Shown: positions 25,223-34,930, numbered from the stretch's first letter. The stretch: 64,000 bases of DNA from CAZSAL01 sp964604825 (GCA_964604825.1 CAZSAL010000010.1:1-64000); one strand, 5' to 3'. Program-made: numbers and translations. The notes: generated by a model from the letters alone, not told the origin.

Positions 25223-25564
25223 ATGAGACAGATCCTCCTCATCGGGCTGATAACCTTTCTCGCGGGATCGCTTCATGCTGCGGCTCTCCTTCCTATTCAA
25301 ATGAGCAGCCGCATACTCACTCCTAACAGTATTCACAACGCCGTGACCTTCAGTGTCCAGAACCCATCAGCAACTGTTCCGGACGCCCAGATTTTTGATA
25401 TCCGTGGCCGGCGCATAGTTCATATTTCAGGAGAAACCTCCGCCCAGCTTACCTGGAATGGGCGCGACGATACTGGGAAAACCGTTGAGTCCGGCGTATA
25501 TATCATCCAGATAACGCGCGAGGATGGCTCGCGCTGGAACGGCGTAGTCCTCGTCGCCCGGTAA
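25223..25564 (+). CDS. Secreted protein with FlgD/T9SS-type C-terminal Ig-like domain
   Basis: 113 residues with a signal peptide (cleavage near LHAAAL). The rest, AQIFDIRGRRI...LTWNGRDDTGKTVESGVYIIQI, is the classical FlgD-type Ig-like fold used as a sorting or anchoring tail at the ends of large secreted proteins. Here it stands alone. Divergent from the sensor-kinase gene. Confidence 0.75.
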   Translation: MRQILLIGLITFLAGSLHAAALLPIQMSSRILTPNSIHNAVTFSVQNPSATVPDAQIFDIRGRRIVHISGETSAQLTWNGRDDTGKTVESGVYIIQITREDGSRWNGVVLVAR

Positions 25565-25731
25565 ACCTTTCTAAAATCCCTTAAAATTCACCATGCGCAA
25601 TTGCAGACTTCTGCTTGCGCATTCTTATTAATTTTTAACGTTAGACTTATTTGCTTGTTCCCTGAATTTATGGCAGCGTTTGCAGGAGAAAAGGGACGTG
25701 CAGCAGGTTTAAAACAGCAAGGTTGCAATTT

Positions 25732-27504
25732 TTAGCACTTTTCGAGATAAATGATGGGGGTCCCCAGCAGCGATTCCTGCCCCATAACTTTGTAGGACAT
25801 TCCTTTCACGATCATCTGTGCTTGATTTGCAGGCAGTGTCCGGCCCAGGAGCACCACATGCGGCAAAGCTTGAACATAATCCAGAAATGCCCGGTGGCGG
25901 TCATTATTCCCTGCAGGTACAATAACCACTTTCTCACCGCTGGCTGCTGTGAATCGATAGGCGATCCAGTAGTCGGCGTACCCGCCCTGAATTCCCTTAT
26001 TTAATAGCGCCTGCGCCAGGAGAACAGAGGTATCCGGTCCTGCACTCGCCTGCGCCGCTGAGCGGTTCGCGAGACTGTTGTTTGCCAATATTAGTCCCAG
26101 CAATCCGACGGCGGCAAGAACACTGCGTCTGGAAACCTTGCGCAGAACAAGCGCCGTGCCGAAGAAGACGCTTACGTACAAGCCTAAAAAATACCGCGAA
26201 TTATACTGGTCCATCAGTTCGATGGTTAACATGCCTAAGATGAAGTTCACTGCGGATAACAGGCATAACGGCCGCAGGGGATGAGAAGACGTTCTTCCTA
26301 TTTCCCAGAGACCCCAAACGGCGCCAATACTGAACAACCCGATCGTCAGAGCATTGAGCAGAGGATTGCCTGCCGGAGTGAACCAATAAGGAATGATTTG
26401 AGTGAAAAATATTCGAAAGTTCTGATAAATGACAGGGAATGAAACAAATTCCCCGTGCGATTTGGGAGAAACACCGGCGAGCATGCCCATCAGGGCGGGT
26501 GAATAGCCGATGATAAATCCCAGGATGACTCTCCGACAGCATTTATTATCCCAGGCTTTTTTCAACTGATCCAGCAGTTCCCGCCAGAAAACAACAACGC
26601 CCACTCCCAAAGCCATCTGCACGCTGGCGGCAAAGGTTGGCGAAAAGAACAGCTTCATCGTATGGCGCTCAAATAAGTGAATGAAATCTCCGTGGAACCA
26701 CAGAAAAACGGCCAATGCTGTGTTTACCACGTTCGCGAGATTGACCAACACCAGAAGTTTTTTCAGCGGATTCGGAACGGTCACCGCATCGAGCCGGACA
26801 ACGTGGCGCCAAAACCATCGCCACGAAAACCTTCCGCAGCAGGACTTCATTTTTACGAGATCCTGCGGGCCGCGGGTTCCCCACCAGATTGAAATCCCGT
26901 GCGACAACCAGAAAAAGGCTATGGCGTGGAAGTAATACCATGAGAAACCCGCCAGAATTCCCAGGGCATACGCGTTTTTTTTGTCCTCAGGCTGCCGAAG
27001 GACGCGATCCGCCAGCAGAAAATGACCAATCCCAAAAAGGAACACGAAGATGTAGCAATAACTCGCCTGGATCGCGGCGATGAAGGCGACCCCCGGAACA
27101 GCCAGCAGCGCGGTAGCTATATGCGCAGTCCAGACGTCGCTGACCCTGCGAACGTAAAAGTGAAAAAAGGCCAGAAAAACAATCGCCACGCCGCAAGGAA
27201 GGCCCTGCGAAACCGTCAGGCTCATCCCGAAATATTTGAAGAACGGCATCAGCAGGACAGAATCCAGAACACCGTAATAGCGCTGGCCCCAGTAATAGAA
27301 TGCCCAATGCCCTTTCAGAAAGTTGAGGGCCATCAGGTCAATGATAGCCATGTCCGAGTTATAAAAAGGATGGCTATGGAGAATGTAGGGTAAACGGATG
27401 AGGAGGCCTGCTGTCAGGGTCAGGCACAGAATAAATCCATGAACAAAACTGATTTTTCTAGTAAGGTTCACATTCTGCCTCGAAGATGAATTGAAGTATA
27501 GCAT
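25732..27504 (-). CDS. Multi-pass membrane protein, glycosyltransferase-39-like
   Basis: About 590 residues with roughly ten to twelve transmembrane helices. The N-terminal loop carries HPFYNSDMAIIDLMALNFLKG, comparable to the catalytic acidic first loop of GT-C enzymes that use polyprenyl-phosphate sugars. I place the start at Met 27504; the frame stays open to 27636 but would then overlap the divergent gene at 27551. The gene pair 25732/27551 is divergent from a short shared region. Likely role: envelope glycan or lipid glycosylation. Confidence 0.65.
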   Translation of the reverse strand: MLYFNSSSRQNVNLTRKISFVHGFILCLTLTAGLLIRLPYILHSHPFYNSDMAIIDLMALNFLKGHWAFYYWGQRYYGVLDSVLLMPFFKYFGMSLTVSQGLPCGVAIVFLAFFHFYVRRVSDVWTAHIATALLAVPGVAFIAAIQASYCYIFVFLFGIGHFLLADRVLRQPEDKKNAYALGILAGFSWYYFHAIAFFWLSHGISIWWGTRGPQDLVKMKSCCGRFSWRWFWRHVVRLDAVTVPNPLKKLLVLVNLANVVNTALAVFLWFHGDFIHLFERHTMKLFFSPTFAASVQMALGVGVVVFWRELLDQLKKAWDNKCCRRVILGFIIGYSPALMGMLAGVSPKSHGEFVSFPVIYQNFRIFFTQIIPYWFTPAGNPLLNALTIGLFSIGAVWGLWEIGRTSSHPLRPLCLLSAVNFILGMLTIELMDQYNSRYFLGLYVSVFFGTALVLRKVSRRSVLAAVGLLGLILANNSLANRSAAQASAGPDTSVLLAQALLNKGIQGGYADYWIAYRFTAASGEKVVIVPAGNNDRHRAFLDYVQALPHVVLLGRTLPANQAQMIVKGMSYKVMGQESLLGTPIIYLEKC

Positions 27505-27550
27505 GATGGAATAAGTTGCTTCTCCGGGACTTTTCAATATAATTTCACAT

Positions 27551-29632
27551 ATGCCTGAAAAGCGAACCTTGCTATGGAGTTTTCTGACGCTTGCCCTTTT
27601 TACCTCCTCTCTGGTGATATGGCACCGCTGCGACACGCGACCCCCAGCCTGGGACGAGAGCGTTCATCTGCATCTGGCGCTCGATTATCGTGATTTCCTT
27701 CTTCATCGCACGCCAATTACTACCTCCTGGGCGGATGTATATCCTCCTGCTTATCATCTTTCATTGATTCCTTTTTTATCCATAGGTATTCCTTCAACAC
27801 ATCAGACGGCATGGCCGCACGCGATATATTTTGCTCTGATGCTGGCCGCTTTCGTCGCGTTCGCAAAATCTTTCAGTCTGCCGGAGGAATCCGGCGTCTG
27901 GACTGCGCTTTTTATCGTGGGGTATGCTTTTGTGCATTGGGTGGCACGGTGGCCGCTGATGGATTTTGCGGTCATGAGCTGGGTCACCATCGGCATCCTG
28001 TTTCTGTGGCGCACGAATTATTTTCAGGATATCCGGCAGACGGTTCTCTGGGGTGTTCTTTCCGGCCTGGGGCTTCTGATCAAGCCTTTTTACGGCTTTA
28101 ATTTTGTTTTCCCTTGTATTTATCTGCTTGCCTGCAGGACCGAGACATCGCGGGCCAGACGGTTCGCTAATTTTCTTATCGGTTGCGGCGCGGCAGCCCT
28201 GATCGCTCTTACCTGGTACGGCTGGGAAGGAGCCTGTTTCCTGCGGAATGTGGTTTATCTGGCTGGGGAAAGAGGGGCTGTTGAAGGCGACCCCTCGTTT
28301 ACCACTCTCGCCGGCTGGTGGTATTACATCCGGTGCCTCTGGATTCAGATGGGGCCTTACGGCCTCACGCTGACGCTTGGCGGGATCATTGCCCTGATCA
28401 TTAAGAGACCTCGCCTGCCCCGGGGGAGCGTGGGATTTCTCGCTGCCTGCGCATTGTCCAGCTACATCTGTCTGACCTTCGCGCGGAATAAAAACCCGCG
28501 CTACGATATGGGCATTCTTCCGCCACTGGCCCTGCTTGCTGCGGCAGGATGGTTCAGCACCTTTACCCGGCGCTGGGCCCGGGCCGGGCTGGGAGCCGCC
28601 GCACTTGTTTTATTCCTTTATTCAGCCGCGCGGACGGACCCGCCCCGGACGGAGAACTGGCAGCATCTTGCCATCGGCGAGGAAATGGAAAAAACGCGCG
28701 ACCCGGCTCAATCGCTGCTGCTGGTCAGCGTGGCGTCGAACCATCGCTACCTTTTTGCCCGCAACCTGCGCTGGTCCCTCCGCGCGCACGGTCAGGCTAT
28801 TGCGCCGTGCAAAGAAGGCGACCCCACGGCAGACTTTTCGGAATTTATCGTCGTGAAAACCGGGGACCGGGGGCCGGACGCTGAGGACCTGAATAAAGAT
28901 TGGGACCGGCTCCGCCTGAGCGGTCGCGCTTTTGACGAACTGTTTCAGATGACGCGGCGTTTTTCTCTGCCTGACGGCAGCGAAGCGCTCCTGTACCGCC
29001 GCAATCCGGCGGTTGTCTTCCAGGGAGTGCCTGTGACTCACCGCAGCCTGCACGCCCGGCTGGTGGATATTTTTCATGATCAAATCCGGGGGCCTCTTAT
29101 CCTTTCATTCACAGGGACTCCGGAGGACTGGCGGAGAGGACGTTTCCCCGGCATGGTCATTGAAGGGCAGTCCTGCAACATCAACGGTCTGCCTGTTTCC
29201 CGTCTCCGCGTGGAGGCCACAAGCCTCTGGCTGAACCTCTACCGGGTCTGGGGCCAGAAGCGGTTGGGGCTGCTGGCTGTTTCTTCCCTGCAGCCTTCCG
29301 TTGAAGTCAGCGCGCGGGACGTCGAATCGCTTTTGAAACAGAAGGCCCGAGGCATCGATGATATTCGTGTCCATTTTGATCGTGGGTTTCTTGTACTGAA
29401 GGCCAGGTGGAAGCACCTGCCCCTGGCGGCCCGCGGCCATGTTGAAGTGATTCCAGAACAAACCCTCACCGGCGTGATTGATTCCGTATCTATCGGCCCT
29501 GTGAAACTGCCTGGCTGGGTTTTGGGAAAAATTCACCGCTATGCCGTGCCGCTTTATCCCATTCCGTCGTTTCCTACACGCCTCGTGATCCATCGAATTG
29601 ATCTGGACGGGGACAGACTGCAGATTTCTTAG
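27551..29632 (+). CDS. Glycosyltransferase-39-type membrane protein fused to an LmeA/DUF2993-like domain
   Basis: 693 residues. The N-terminal ~350 residues hold about nine membrane helices with the acidic motif RPPAWDESVHLHLAL expected of a GT-C catalytic loop. From about residue 520 to the end, an extracytoplasmic beta-strand domain (LRVEATSLWLNL, VEVSARDVESLLKQK, IDDIRVHFDRGFLVL, LVIHRIDLDGDRL) follows the repeated strand pattern of DUF2993/LmeA phospholipid-binding proteins. I have not seen this fusion described. Overlaps the convergent gene at 29629 by four bases. Confidence 0.7.
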   Translation: MPEKRTLLWSFLTLALFTSSLVIWHRCDTRPPAWDESVHLHLALDYRDFLLHRTPITTSWADVYPPAYHLSLIPFLSIGIPSTHQTAWPHAIYFALMLAAFVAFAKSFSLPEESGVWTALFIVGYAFVHWVARWPLMDFAVMSWVTIGILFLWRTNYFQDIRQTVLWGVLSGLGLLIKPFYGFNFVFPCIYLLACRTETSRARRFANFLIGCGAAALIALTWYGWEGACFLRNVVYLAGERGAVEGDPSFTTLAGWWYYIRCLWIQMGPYGLTLTLGGIIALIIKRPRLPRGSVGFLAACALSSYICLTFARNKNPRYDMGILPPLALLAAAGWFSTFTRRWARAGLGAAALVLFLYSAARTDPPRTENWQHLAIGEEMEKTRDPAQSLLLVSVASNHRYLFARNLRWSLRAHGQAIAPCKEGDPTADFSEFIVVKTGDRGPDAEDLNKDWDRLRLSGRAFDELFQMTRRFSLPDGSEALLYRRNPAVVFQGVPVTHRSLHARLVDIFHDQIRGPLILSFTGTPEDWRRGRFPGMVIEGQSCNINGLPVSRLRVEATSLWLNLYRVWGQKRLGLLAVSSLQPSVEVSARDVESLLKQKARGIDDIRVHFDRGFLVLKARWKHLPLAARGHVEVIPEQTLTGVIDSVSIGPVKLPGWVLGKIHRYAVPLYPIPSFPTRLVIHRIDLDGDRLQIS

Positions 29633-31008
29633 TGGAACAAACTCCAGATTAAATAAACAGGCGGGAAAGCTTTAAAATTCCATACGGAGTCCAAGAGCGC
29701 GATGTTCTCCCAGCTCCACGTGGCGTAGGCTCCGATAGCATTCACGGCCACGGACCAGCCAACTGTAAGCCACCACAGCCGCCGCCAGCCGGATTTTGAT
29801 TCCAGCAAAGGCACCACGGCGGGAAGAAAATAAAAGCCAAGCACGCACGGGCCCGTCAGATAACGCGGGCCAAACGAAAAACCCCCGTTCCAGGGGCCGT
29901 AACTGGCGATGAGCAGGAACATACTCATCACGTTTAGAGCCAGGGTAATTGTCACGGCACGGCAATGAAGACGGCGGTCCCGAATGGCAATCCATGCTCC
30001 GGCAACGCACCAGATCATCACAGGAGAGAAGAAAAGAATTCCCCGGCCCGGGCTCGCGATAAGCCCGGAAATGGCGTTCCATCTTGGATAGAGATGGAAA
30101 TGCGTGCTCTGGTAACTGAATTCCGCAGGAAGGCCTGTTCCCACAACCTTATACCAGTACGTCCACAATATGGTGGCAGGGGCGGCGGCACCGACGATAA
30201 AACGCAACAGAGCGGATCCCCCGATTAACAACGCCGTGAACCCAAAAAACAACGCAGAGACCGCATTCGCGCTCCGTGCGGCAACGGAGCAAACAGCAAA
30301 AAATCCCACCGCATACCACAGCGCGGCATTTTCTGTCACTTGATCGATGGCAAAAAGTTCCGCCGTAAGCATCAGGGTCGATGCCGGATGCTGCCATAGA
30401 GCCTGGCTTGACAGGCTCCAGGCGCTCGTTCCCATGGCGAAGACCAGGGCCAGAATAAATGCCCATTTCTCGGATACTTTCTTCCGGAAAATACGGAAAA
30501 ACAGCCAGACGACGACGGCGCACATCAACGAGGCGCTGATTTTCTCGAGCTGATGAAGCACGTGGCCGTCCGGAACAACACCCCGCAGGGCCGGGATCAA
30601 ATAGACCGGAAGGGAGAGCAACGGCGAAAGCACCGGATAAAAGGACACCAGATGACCATGCACCCGGATAACATTGTCCTGGTTATGCGCAAACCAGCCG
30701 GCGAAGTTGTCGAGATGCGGATCGCCTTTCTGGATGATATTGAAGGGCATAAGGCTCGCAGGCAGGTCGTCGGAGCCGTGCCAGCGGAAGTTGGATAGAA
30801 AAATAAACAGGCAAAGCAGGAATAAAATACGGCCATTCCAGAATGGGCGTCCGGCCTTTTTATCCTGTAGAAAACAAACTATTAAAGTAGCCAGGGCAAA
30901 AAGAGCAAGACCAGTCCACGGCGTTTGTGTCTTAACAAACGCCAGCTGGAATATGAAGATGCTGCCTGTCAAAACAGATAAAAATAAATGGATCATTGAC
31001 GGTATCAA
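29629..31008 (-). CDS. Multi-pass membrane protein, glycosyltransferase-like
   Basis: 459 residues, about ten membrane helices. Loop features (HGHLVSFYPVLSPLLSLP, then FSYQSTHFHLYP and SYGPWNGGFSFGPRYL) resemble GT-C/GT87-like integral transferases or O-antigen-type membrane proteins, without a signature I can name. Start could be the Met at 31008 or the next one four codons later. Third envelope glycosylation candidate in a row. Confidence 0.55.
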   Translation of the reverse strand: MIPSMIHLFLSVLTGSIFIFQLAFVKTQTPWTGLALFALATLIVCFLQDKKAGRPFWNGRILFLLCLFIFLSNFRWHGSDDLPASLMPFNIIQKGDPHLDNFAGWFAHNQDNVIRVHGHLVSFYPVLSPLLSLPVYLIPALRGVVPDGHVLHQLEKISASLMCAVVVWLFFRIFRKKVSEKWAFILALVFAMGTSAWSLSSQALWQHPASTLMLTAELFAIDQVTENAALWYAVGFFAVCSVAARSANAVSALFFGFTALLIGGSALLRFIVGAAAPATILWTYWYKVVGTGLPAEFSYQSTHFHLYPRWNAISGLIASPGRGILFFSPVMIWCVAGAWIAIRDRRLHCRAVTITLALNVMSMFLLIASYGPWNGGFSFGPRYLTGPCVLGFYFLPAVVPLLESKSGWRRLWWLTVGWSVAVNAIGAYATWSWENIALLDSVWNFKAFPPVYLIWSLFH

Positions 31009-31227
31009 TATAACGATTTCAGGAGAAAAAAGGGTCGCTTTTAATTGCCCTAAGCGAGGAAGAATTTTCGCACAGCTATGCAGTCACCGAAGGCGTGCTT
31101 TTCATGCACCCAACGGTCCCGTTCCTTGTGAAATATTCATAGTCGGGTCCGCCAGAGTCCCAGTGGCGGATAACCCAGCCCGTGATCTGTCGCCAGACGT
31201 CTGGCGACCGTCCTAAGATTGCTGGTT

Positions 31228-31301
31228 TGGCCCGTACGGGATTCGAACCCGTGGTCTTGTCCTTGAGAGGGACACGTCCTGGGCCACTAGACGAACGGGC
31301 C
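31228..31301 (-). tRNA. tRNA-Glu(CTC)
   Basis: 74-nt cloverleaf: acceptor GGCCCGT/ACGGGCC, D-arm GTCTAGTGGCCCAGGAC, anticodon loop CTCTCAA (anticodon CTC), T-loop GTTCGAATC, discriminator A. The CCA end is not encoded. Confidence 0.95.
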
Positions 31302-31316
31302 AAACCAGCCTCCCTA

Positions 31317-32345
31317 TCAGTTCTTGGGTATTTCCGGAGCGGCCAGGGCTTCAGGAACACCGCCTTCCAGGGCCTGATGGCCGCCCGCTGCCTGAAGTTT
31401 ATCCTCAAACCTTCCCAGATGTTTTTCCGCTTCAATGTAGCGGGCCTGGGCGTTGTTTAAATGCTGGCCAACTTTCCTGAAATCCTCGCCGAACCGTTCC
31501 AGCTCGACACGCAAACGGTTCAGGTTGTTGATGATCTCCCTGGCCTGCTCTTCAATGCGCATGCCGCGGAAGCCCTGTGAAAGCGTCAGCAGGTACGCGT
31601 AAAAAGAATTCGGAGAAACCGGCATAACCTGCCGGGAAATAGCGTACTGGTAAAGAGCGCGGTCCGAGTCATCTCCGTCGACTTTGATGATCGTCTCATA
31701 ATAAACATTTTCCGCCGGTATGTACATCAACGCGAACGGGAATGTGCCTTCTTCCGGAAGGATGTAGCGCAAGCGGATATCGTCGATATGCTTCCGGACA
31801 TCGCGCGCGAACTCCTTGCGGGCCGCCTGGCGCTCATCGTCCCCGGCGGCCTCCAGCATCCGCCGGAAGTTTTCCAGGGGGAATTTTGCGTCCACAGGCA
31901 CAAGCCCTTCCTTCAGCCGGATCACGGCATCTACGATGTTCCCGGTTTTAAAACGATACTGGATGCTGTAATGTTCGCCCGGCAGGATTTCTCTGAGCAG
32001 ATTCTCAAGAAGAATTTCCCCCATGCCTCCGCGCAGTTTCGGCGGCCGCAGGATATCCTGCAGGCTTGCAACGTCTTTCACCATGGATTGAATCTGTTGG
32101 TTGGCCTGGGAGAGCTGGCCAAGCCTGCTGCTCAGGTCGCCGTAAAGTTTTGCGGCGCTGTCGAGACGCTTATTGATTTCCCCTGTGCTCTGATTAAGGC
32201 TCTGCGCCACCTGCCCGCGCAAAGCTTCGAGCTGCTGCTGCATAAGGGACAAGGCCGGATCCCTGTCCGGACGTGCAGAACGGCTGGCCAACCACACAAG
32301 GGTACCGACTAGAACAACGATGAGAATGATTAACAAGATGATCAT
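31317..32345 (-). CDS. rmuC: DNA recombination protein RmuC
   Basis: 342 residues: N-terminal membrane anchor, coiled coil (about 35-90) and the RmuC nuclease-like domain (KLRGGMGEILLENLL, VDAVIRLKEGLVPVDAKFP, FALMYIPAENVYYE). RmuC limits inversions at short inverted repeats. It is interesting that the window is full of such repeats. Shorter than E. coli RmuC (about 475) but normal for the short form. Confidence 0.93.
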   Translation of the reverse strand: MIILLIILIVVLVGTLVWLASRSARPDRDPALSLMQQQLEALRGQVAQSLNQSTGEINKRLDSAAKLYGDLSSRLGQLSQANQQIQSMVKDVASLQDILRPPKLRGGMGEILLENLLREILPGEHYSIQYRFKTGNIVDAVIRLKEGLVPVDAKFPLENFRRMLEAAGDDERQAARKEFARDVRKHIDDIRLRYILPEEGTFPFALMYIPAENVYYETIIKVDGDDSDRALYQYAISRQVMPVSPNSFYAYLLTLSQGFRGMRIEEQAREIINNLNRLRVELERFGEDFRKVGQHLNNAQARYIEAEKHLGRFEDKLQAAGGHQALEGGVPEALAAPEIPKN

Positions 32346-32358
32346 CTATTTCTCCGTC

Positions 32359-32426
32359 ATCCCCGAGGACTTAATCGGGGATCCAGCTATTCTACAACTG
32401 GATTCCCGCTAACGACATGCGGGAAT
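32359..32426. repeat. Paired-hairpin intergenic repeat, family R1, copy 3
   Basis: ATCCCCGA...TCGGGGAT (32359-32382) and ATTCCCGC...GCGGGAAT (32402-32426) between rmuC and the VanZ-like gene; orientation and spacing as in copy 2. Confidence 0.8.
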
Positions 32427-32435
32427 GACAACTGT

Positions 32436-32807
32436 TTAAGGGATTATACCAAGGGCCAGCCAGCCGCCGGTGGTGTCGATCATGACATCCGAAATACAGC
32501 CATGACGTCCCTGGGTGAAAGTCTGATGGTATTCATCAAGAGATGCGTAAAGAAACGTCAGGACAAGCGCCGCGGCAAAGATTTTTTTCCACGACAGATA
32601 CGCGGTGTTTATGAATGCTCTTGCGATTAAACGCGCCAGAATGCCAAACACGCCCATATGTCCGGCTTTGCGTATCCAGAAATCCCACGGCCCCTGCACA
32701 AACCGCAGATCAGGAATGCTGGAAAGATAAAAAATGAAAGCCGCCCACGCCAGAACCGGCAGCCAATACTTCACTAAGGGAAGAACTTTTGACGGTCTGC
32801 CTGTCAT
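32436..32807 (-). CDS. VanZ-like family membrane protein
   Basis: 123 residues, four hydrophobic segments. VanZ-type hallmarks: WAAFIFYLSS after the first helix, KAGHMGVFGILA, and ASLDEYHQTFTQGRHGCISDVMIDTTGG at the third. VanZ-like proteins are linked to glycopeptide tolerance and envelope processes; function uncertain. Confidence 0.88.
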   Translation of the reverse strand: MTGRPSKVLPLVKYWLPVLAWAAFIFYLSSIPDLRFVQGPWDFWIRKAGHMGVFGILARLIARAFINTAYLSWKKIFAAALVLTFLYASLDEYHQTFTQGRHGCISDVMIDTTGGWLALGIIP

Positions 32808-32906
32808 TCCGAGGCCCTCTTCCCTTTGCCTCGCAAGAAGGAGGGCCGTGGGAATCTCGCCGTTTGGAATAAGATCGCCACGTCGGACAATTTTAGATTC
32901 ATTCTT

Positions 32907-33641
32907 TTACCTCCGTCTCATCCAGTCCTGATAATAAGGATACCAATGCTGAACTTTCCATGAAAGATTCCAGATGTTCGTTCCCGGAAAAATGACTACG
33001 CGCCGGATGCGAAAGAGATTTTCGTTGTGAGCACGCGGAGCGTTGTCCGTGGCGAAACCGGCTTCGAAACCGGCATCACTCACAAAATGATCCACCGTGT
33101 CGTTAGTTTCTCCATACGGATATGCGAAACTCCGGATAGATCTGCCCAGAAGGTCTTCAAGCCCCTTTTTTGAATTAGCTATCTCCTGCCTGGCGGTTCT
33201 TTCGTCGACTCTGGTCAGATGCACATGGCTGCAGGTGTGTGCTCCGATTTCAAAACCCAGCCCATCGAGTTCCCGGTATTGCGGCGCAGACAGAAGCCGC
33301 ATTCCGCCATTGTCCCAGGCGTTTGAGCCGCCCAATTGCCCGGATACGGCAAAAACTGTAGCTGAATACCCGTATTCCTTAAGAATCGGCGCGGCCAGAG
33401 TAAGCACTTCCTCGTAACCGTCATCGAAAGTTATGGCCAGGCATTTTCCTTTATACGGTTCGTTACCGCGCAGACGGCGGCCGTAATCGTCCAGGCTGAC
33501 GGTCCGATAGCCCCTGTTTTTCAGCCAGCGCATATGCCCGCGGAAATCCGTGTCACTGATGGAAATGCGCGAAGGATCGGAAACCTTATCCGCAGGACCT
33601 TTCAGCACACGGTGATAAACAAGAATAGGCAGGTAGGACAC
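32907..33641 (-). CDS. Polysaccharide deacetylase (NodB-type, carbohydrate esterase 4)
   Basis: 244 residues with the NodB motifs: LAITFDDGYEE (catalytic base Asp and metal Asp), HTCSHVHL (metal His pair), RSFAYPYGE, and a C-terminal hydrophobic/His segment. No signal peptide is seen. Removes N-acetyl groups from surface or capsular polysaccharide. It ends close to the glycosyltransferase gene on the same strand (10 bases), likely an envelope-glycan pair. Confidence 0.9.
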   Translation of the reverse strand: MSYLPILVYHRVLKGPADKVSDPSRISISDTDFRGHMRWLKNRGYRTVSLDDYGRRLRGNEPYKGKCLAITFDDGYEEVLTLAAPILKEYGYSATVFAVSGQLGGSNAWDNGGMRLLSAPQYRELDGLGFEIGAHTCSHVHLTRVDERTARQEIANSKKGLEDLLGRSIRSFAYPYGETNDTVDHFVSDAGFEAGFATDNAPRAHNENLFRIRRVVIFPGTNIWNLSWKVQHWYPYYQDWMRRR

Positions 33642-33651
33642 GAAGGTTATT

Positions 33652-34755
33652 TTAATTTATAAGCGAACGGTAAACATCTTCCAAGGCAAGGGAAACAACT
33701 TCGACATCAAAATACTTTTTCATCTGCTCACGACACCAGGCAGGCTGAACAGGCATGCTGCCTGCAAGCAATTCCCGCAGCGCTTTCTCAAGCGCCACGG
33801 GATCGAAGTGTTTTGGAACCATGTGGTCGCCAAAATTGGAAGCAAGGCACGCCTTGAGCGTTTCGGGCATGACCAATCCCGCTATACCGCCTTCACCTAA
33901 TGCTATGACCGGAATTCCAAAAGCAAGACTTTCCATGGCGGAACGCCCTGCGGCAATGACGCCCGCAGCGCCGTTGAGAAAAGCCGGCAGATCATTTTGA
34001 AATCCCGCCAATTCAACCGTGCTCGGCGCGATTGCGGCATTAGTCTCCCGCAGCAGCCTGGTCCATTCCTGCCGGTGCTCTTCAGGAACGTGGCCGGCTA
34101 TTTGAAAATGCACCTTAGGTAAAACCGCGGCGCAATGTTTCAGCGTCGTCAGCAAAAACCTGGCAGTCTCGCGACGCCCGCCAGAGAGCCGTCCCAAGAG
34201 AACGACACGATTCTCCTTCCCCCCTTGCGGGGGAAGGTTGGGATGGGGGGTACCCCCCACCTCTGTCCTCCCCCACAAGGGGGGAGGAGGTTCTATAAAA
34301 ATCCCATTTCTAATCAGAACCAGCTTCCTGATTCCTTTTGCAAAATACCGCAACAGATGCGCCTCGACCATCTCGTCGATAGCAATGGTCGCATCGCCAA
34401 GGCAGGGCCATAGTTTTGAGAAAAAATGAACAGGCGGCGGCTGGTGTATGGTTGCAACGTGAGGGATACCGGTAATCCAGGCAGCCTGCGCCGCAGCCCA
34501 GTGAGCGCGCCTGGAGTGAGAATGGATAAGATCAATTTTGTTTTTTCTGATGAAGCCTGCAATCTTCAGAGCGTTTATGAAACCGTATGGTATGGCTTTC
34601 CTTGAAATGGGTAGAGACAAATACTTCTGGCCGTAATGCAGCCGGTCGGATATCCAGAAAATCCTGTGCTTTCCCTGCCAGGCCTTTGCAAGGGTTACGC
34701 AATAAGTTTCGGATCCCGCAGGCTCGAGGCAGGACAGGAGAAAGAGGATGTTCAC
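33652..34755 (-). CDS. Glycosyltransferase (GT4-like) carrying an in-frame C-rich repeat
   Basis: 367 residues with GT-B features: N-terminal LLSCLEPAGSETYCVTLAKA, HSHSRRAHWAAAQAAW and C-terminal GVIAAGRSAMESLAFGIPVIAL (donor-binding EX7E region). The stretch at residues about 154-180 (VGGTPHPNLPPQGGKE) is encoded by a palindromic C-rich repeat (34215-34287) and is foreign to the fold; it sits between the two Rossmann halves. Likely forms surface polysaccharide with the neighbouring deacetylase. Confidence 0.8.
   Translation of the reverse strand: MNILFLLSCLEPAGSETYCVTLAKAWQGKHRIFWISDRLHYGQKYLSLPISRKAIPYGFINALKIAGFIRKNKIDLIHSHSRRAHWAAAQAAWITGIPHVATIHQPPPVHFFSKLWPCLGDATIAIDEMVEAHLLRYFAKGIRKLVLIRNGIFIEPPPPLWGRTEVGGTPHPNLPPQGGKENRVVLLGRLSGGRRETARFLLTTLKHCAAVLPKVHFQIAGHVPEEHRQEWTRLLRETNAAIAPSTVELAGFQNDLPAFLNGAAGVIAAGRSAMESLAFGIPVIALGEGGIAGLVMPETLKACLASNFGDHMVPKHFDPVALEKALRELLAGSMPVQPAWCREQMKKYFDVEVVSLALEDVYRSLIN
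34215..34287. repeat. C-rich hairpin repeat (family R2) in frame inside the glycosyltransferase gene
   Basis: Three hairpins in tandem: CCTTCCCCC...GGGGGAAGG (34215-34237), a central GGGGTACCCC, and CCTCCCCC...GGGGGGAGG (34267-34287). Similar stems occur at 34773, 34879, 36726, 43718 and 57458. Confidence 0.8.
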
Positions 34756-34772
34756 CCCACCACCTCCAGACT

Positions 34773-34901
34773 CCTTCTCCCCTCGGGGGAGAAGGCGGGG
34801 ATGAGGGGCGGTTCATCGCGGGCGATCCCCTCACCCAAACCTCGCCAATACTTCCGGCGAGTCGCCGGACGTCTGGAGCCCTCTCCCCAAAGGGGCGAGG
34901 G
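34773..34901. repeat. C-rich hairpin repeat (family R2), two stems between glycosyltransferase and amidase genes
   Basis: Perfect stem CCTTCTCCCC-TCG-GGGGAGAAGG (34773-34795) and CCCTCTCCCC...GGGGCGAGGG (34879-34901), separated by GCCGG-rich sequence with a further short inverted repeat. Intergenic. Confidence 0.8.
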
Positions 34902-34930
34902 AGTGAACAACATAGAGATCATCAGAAAGC

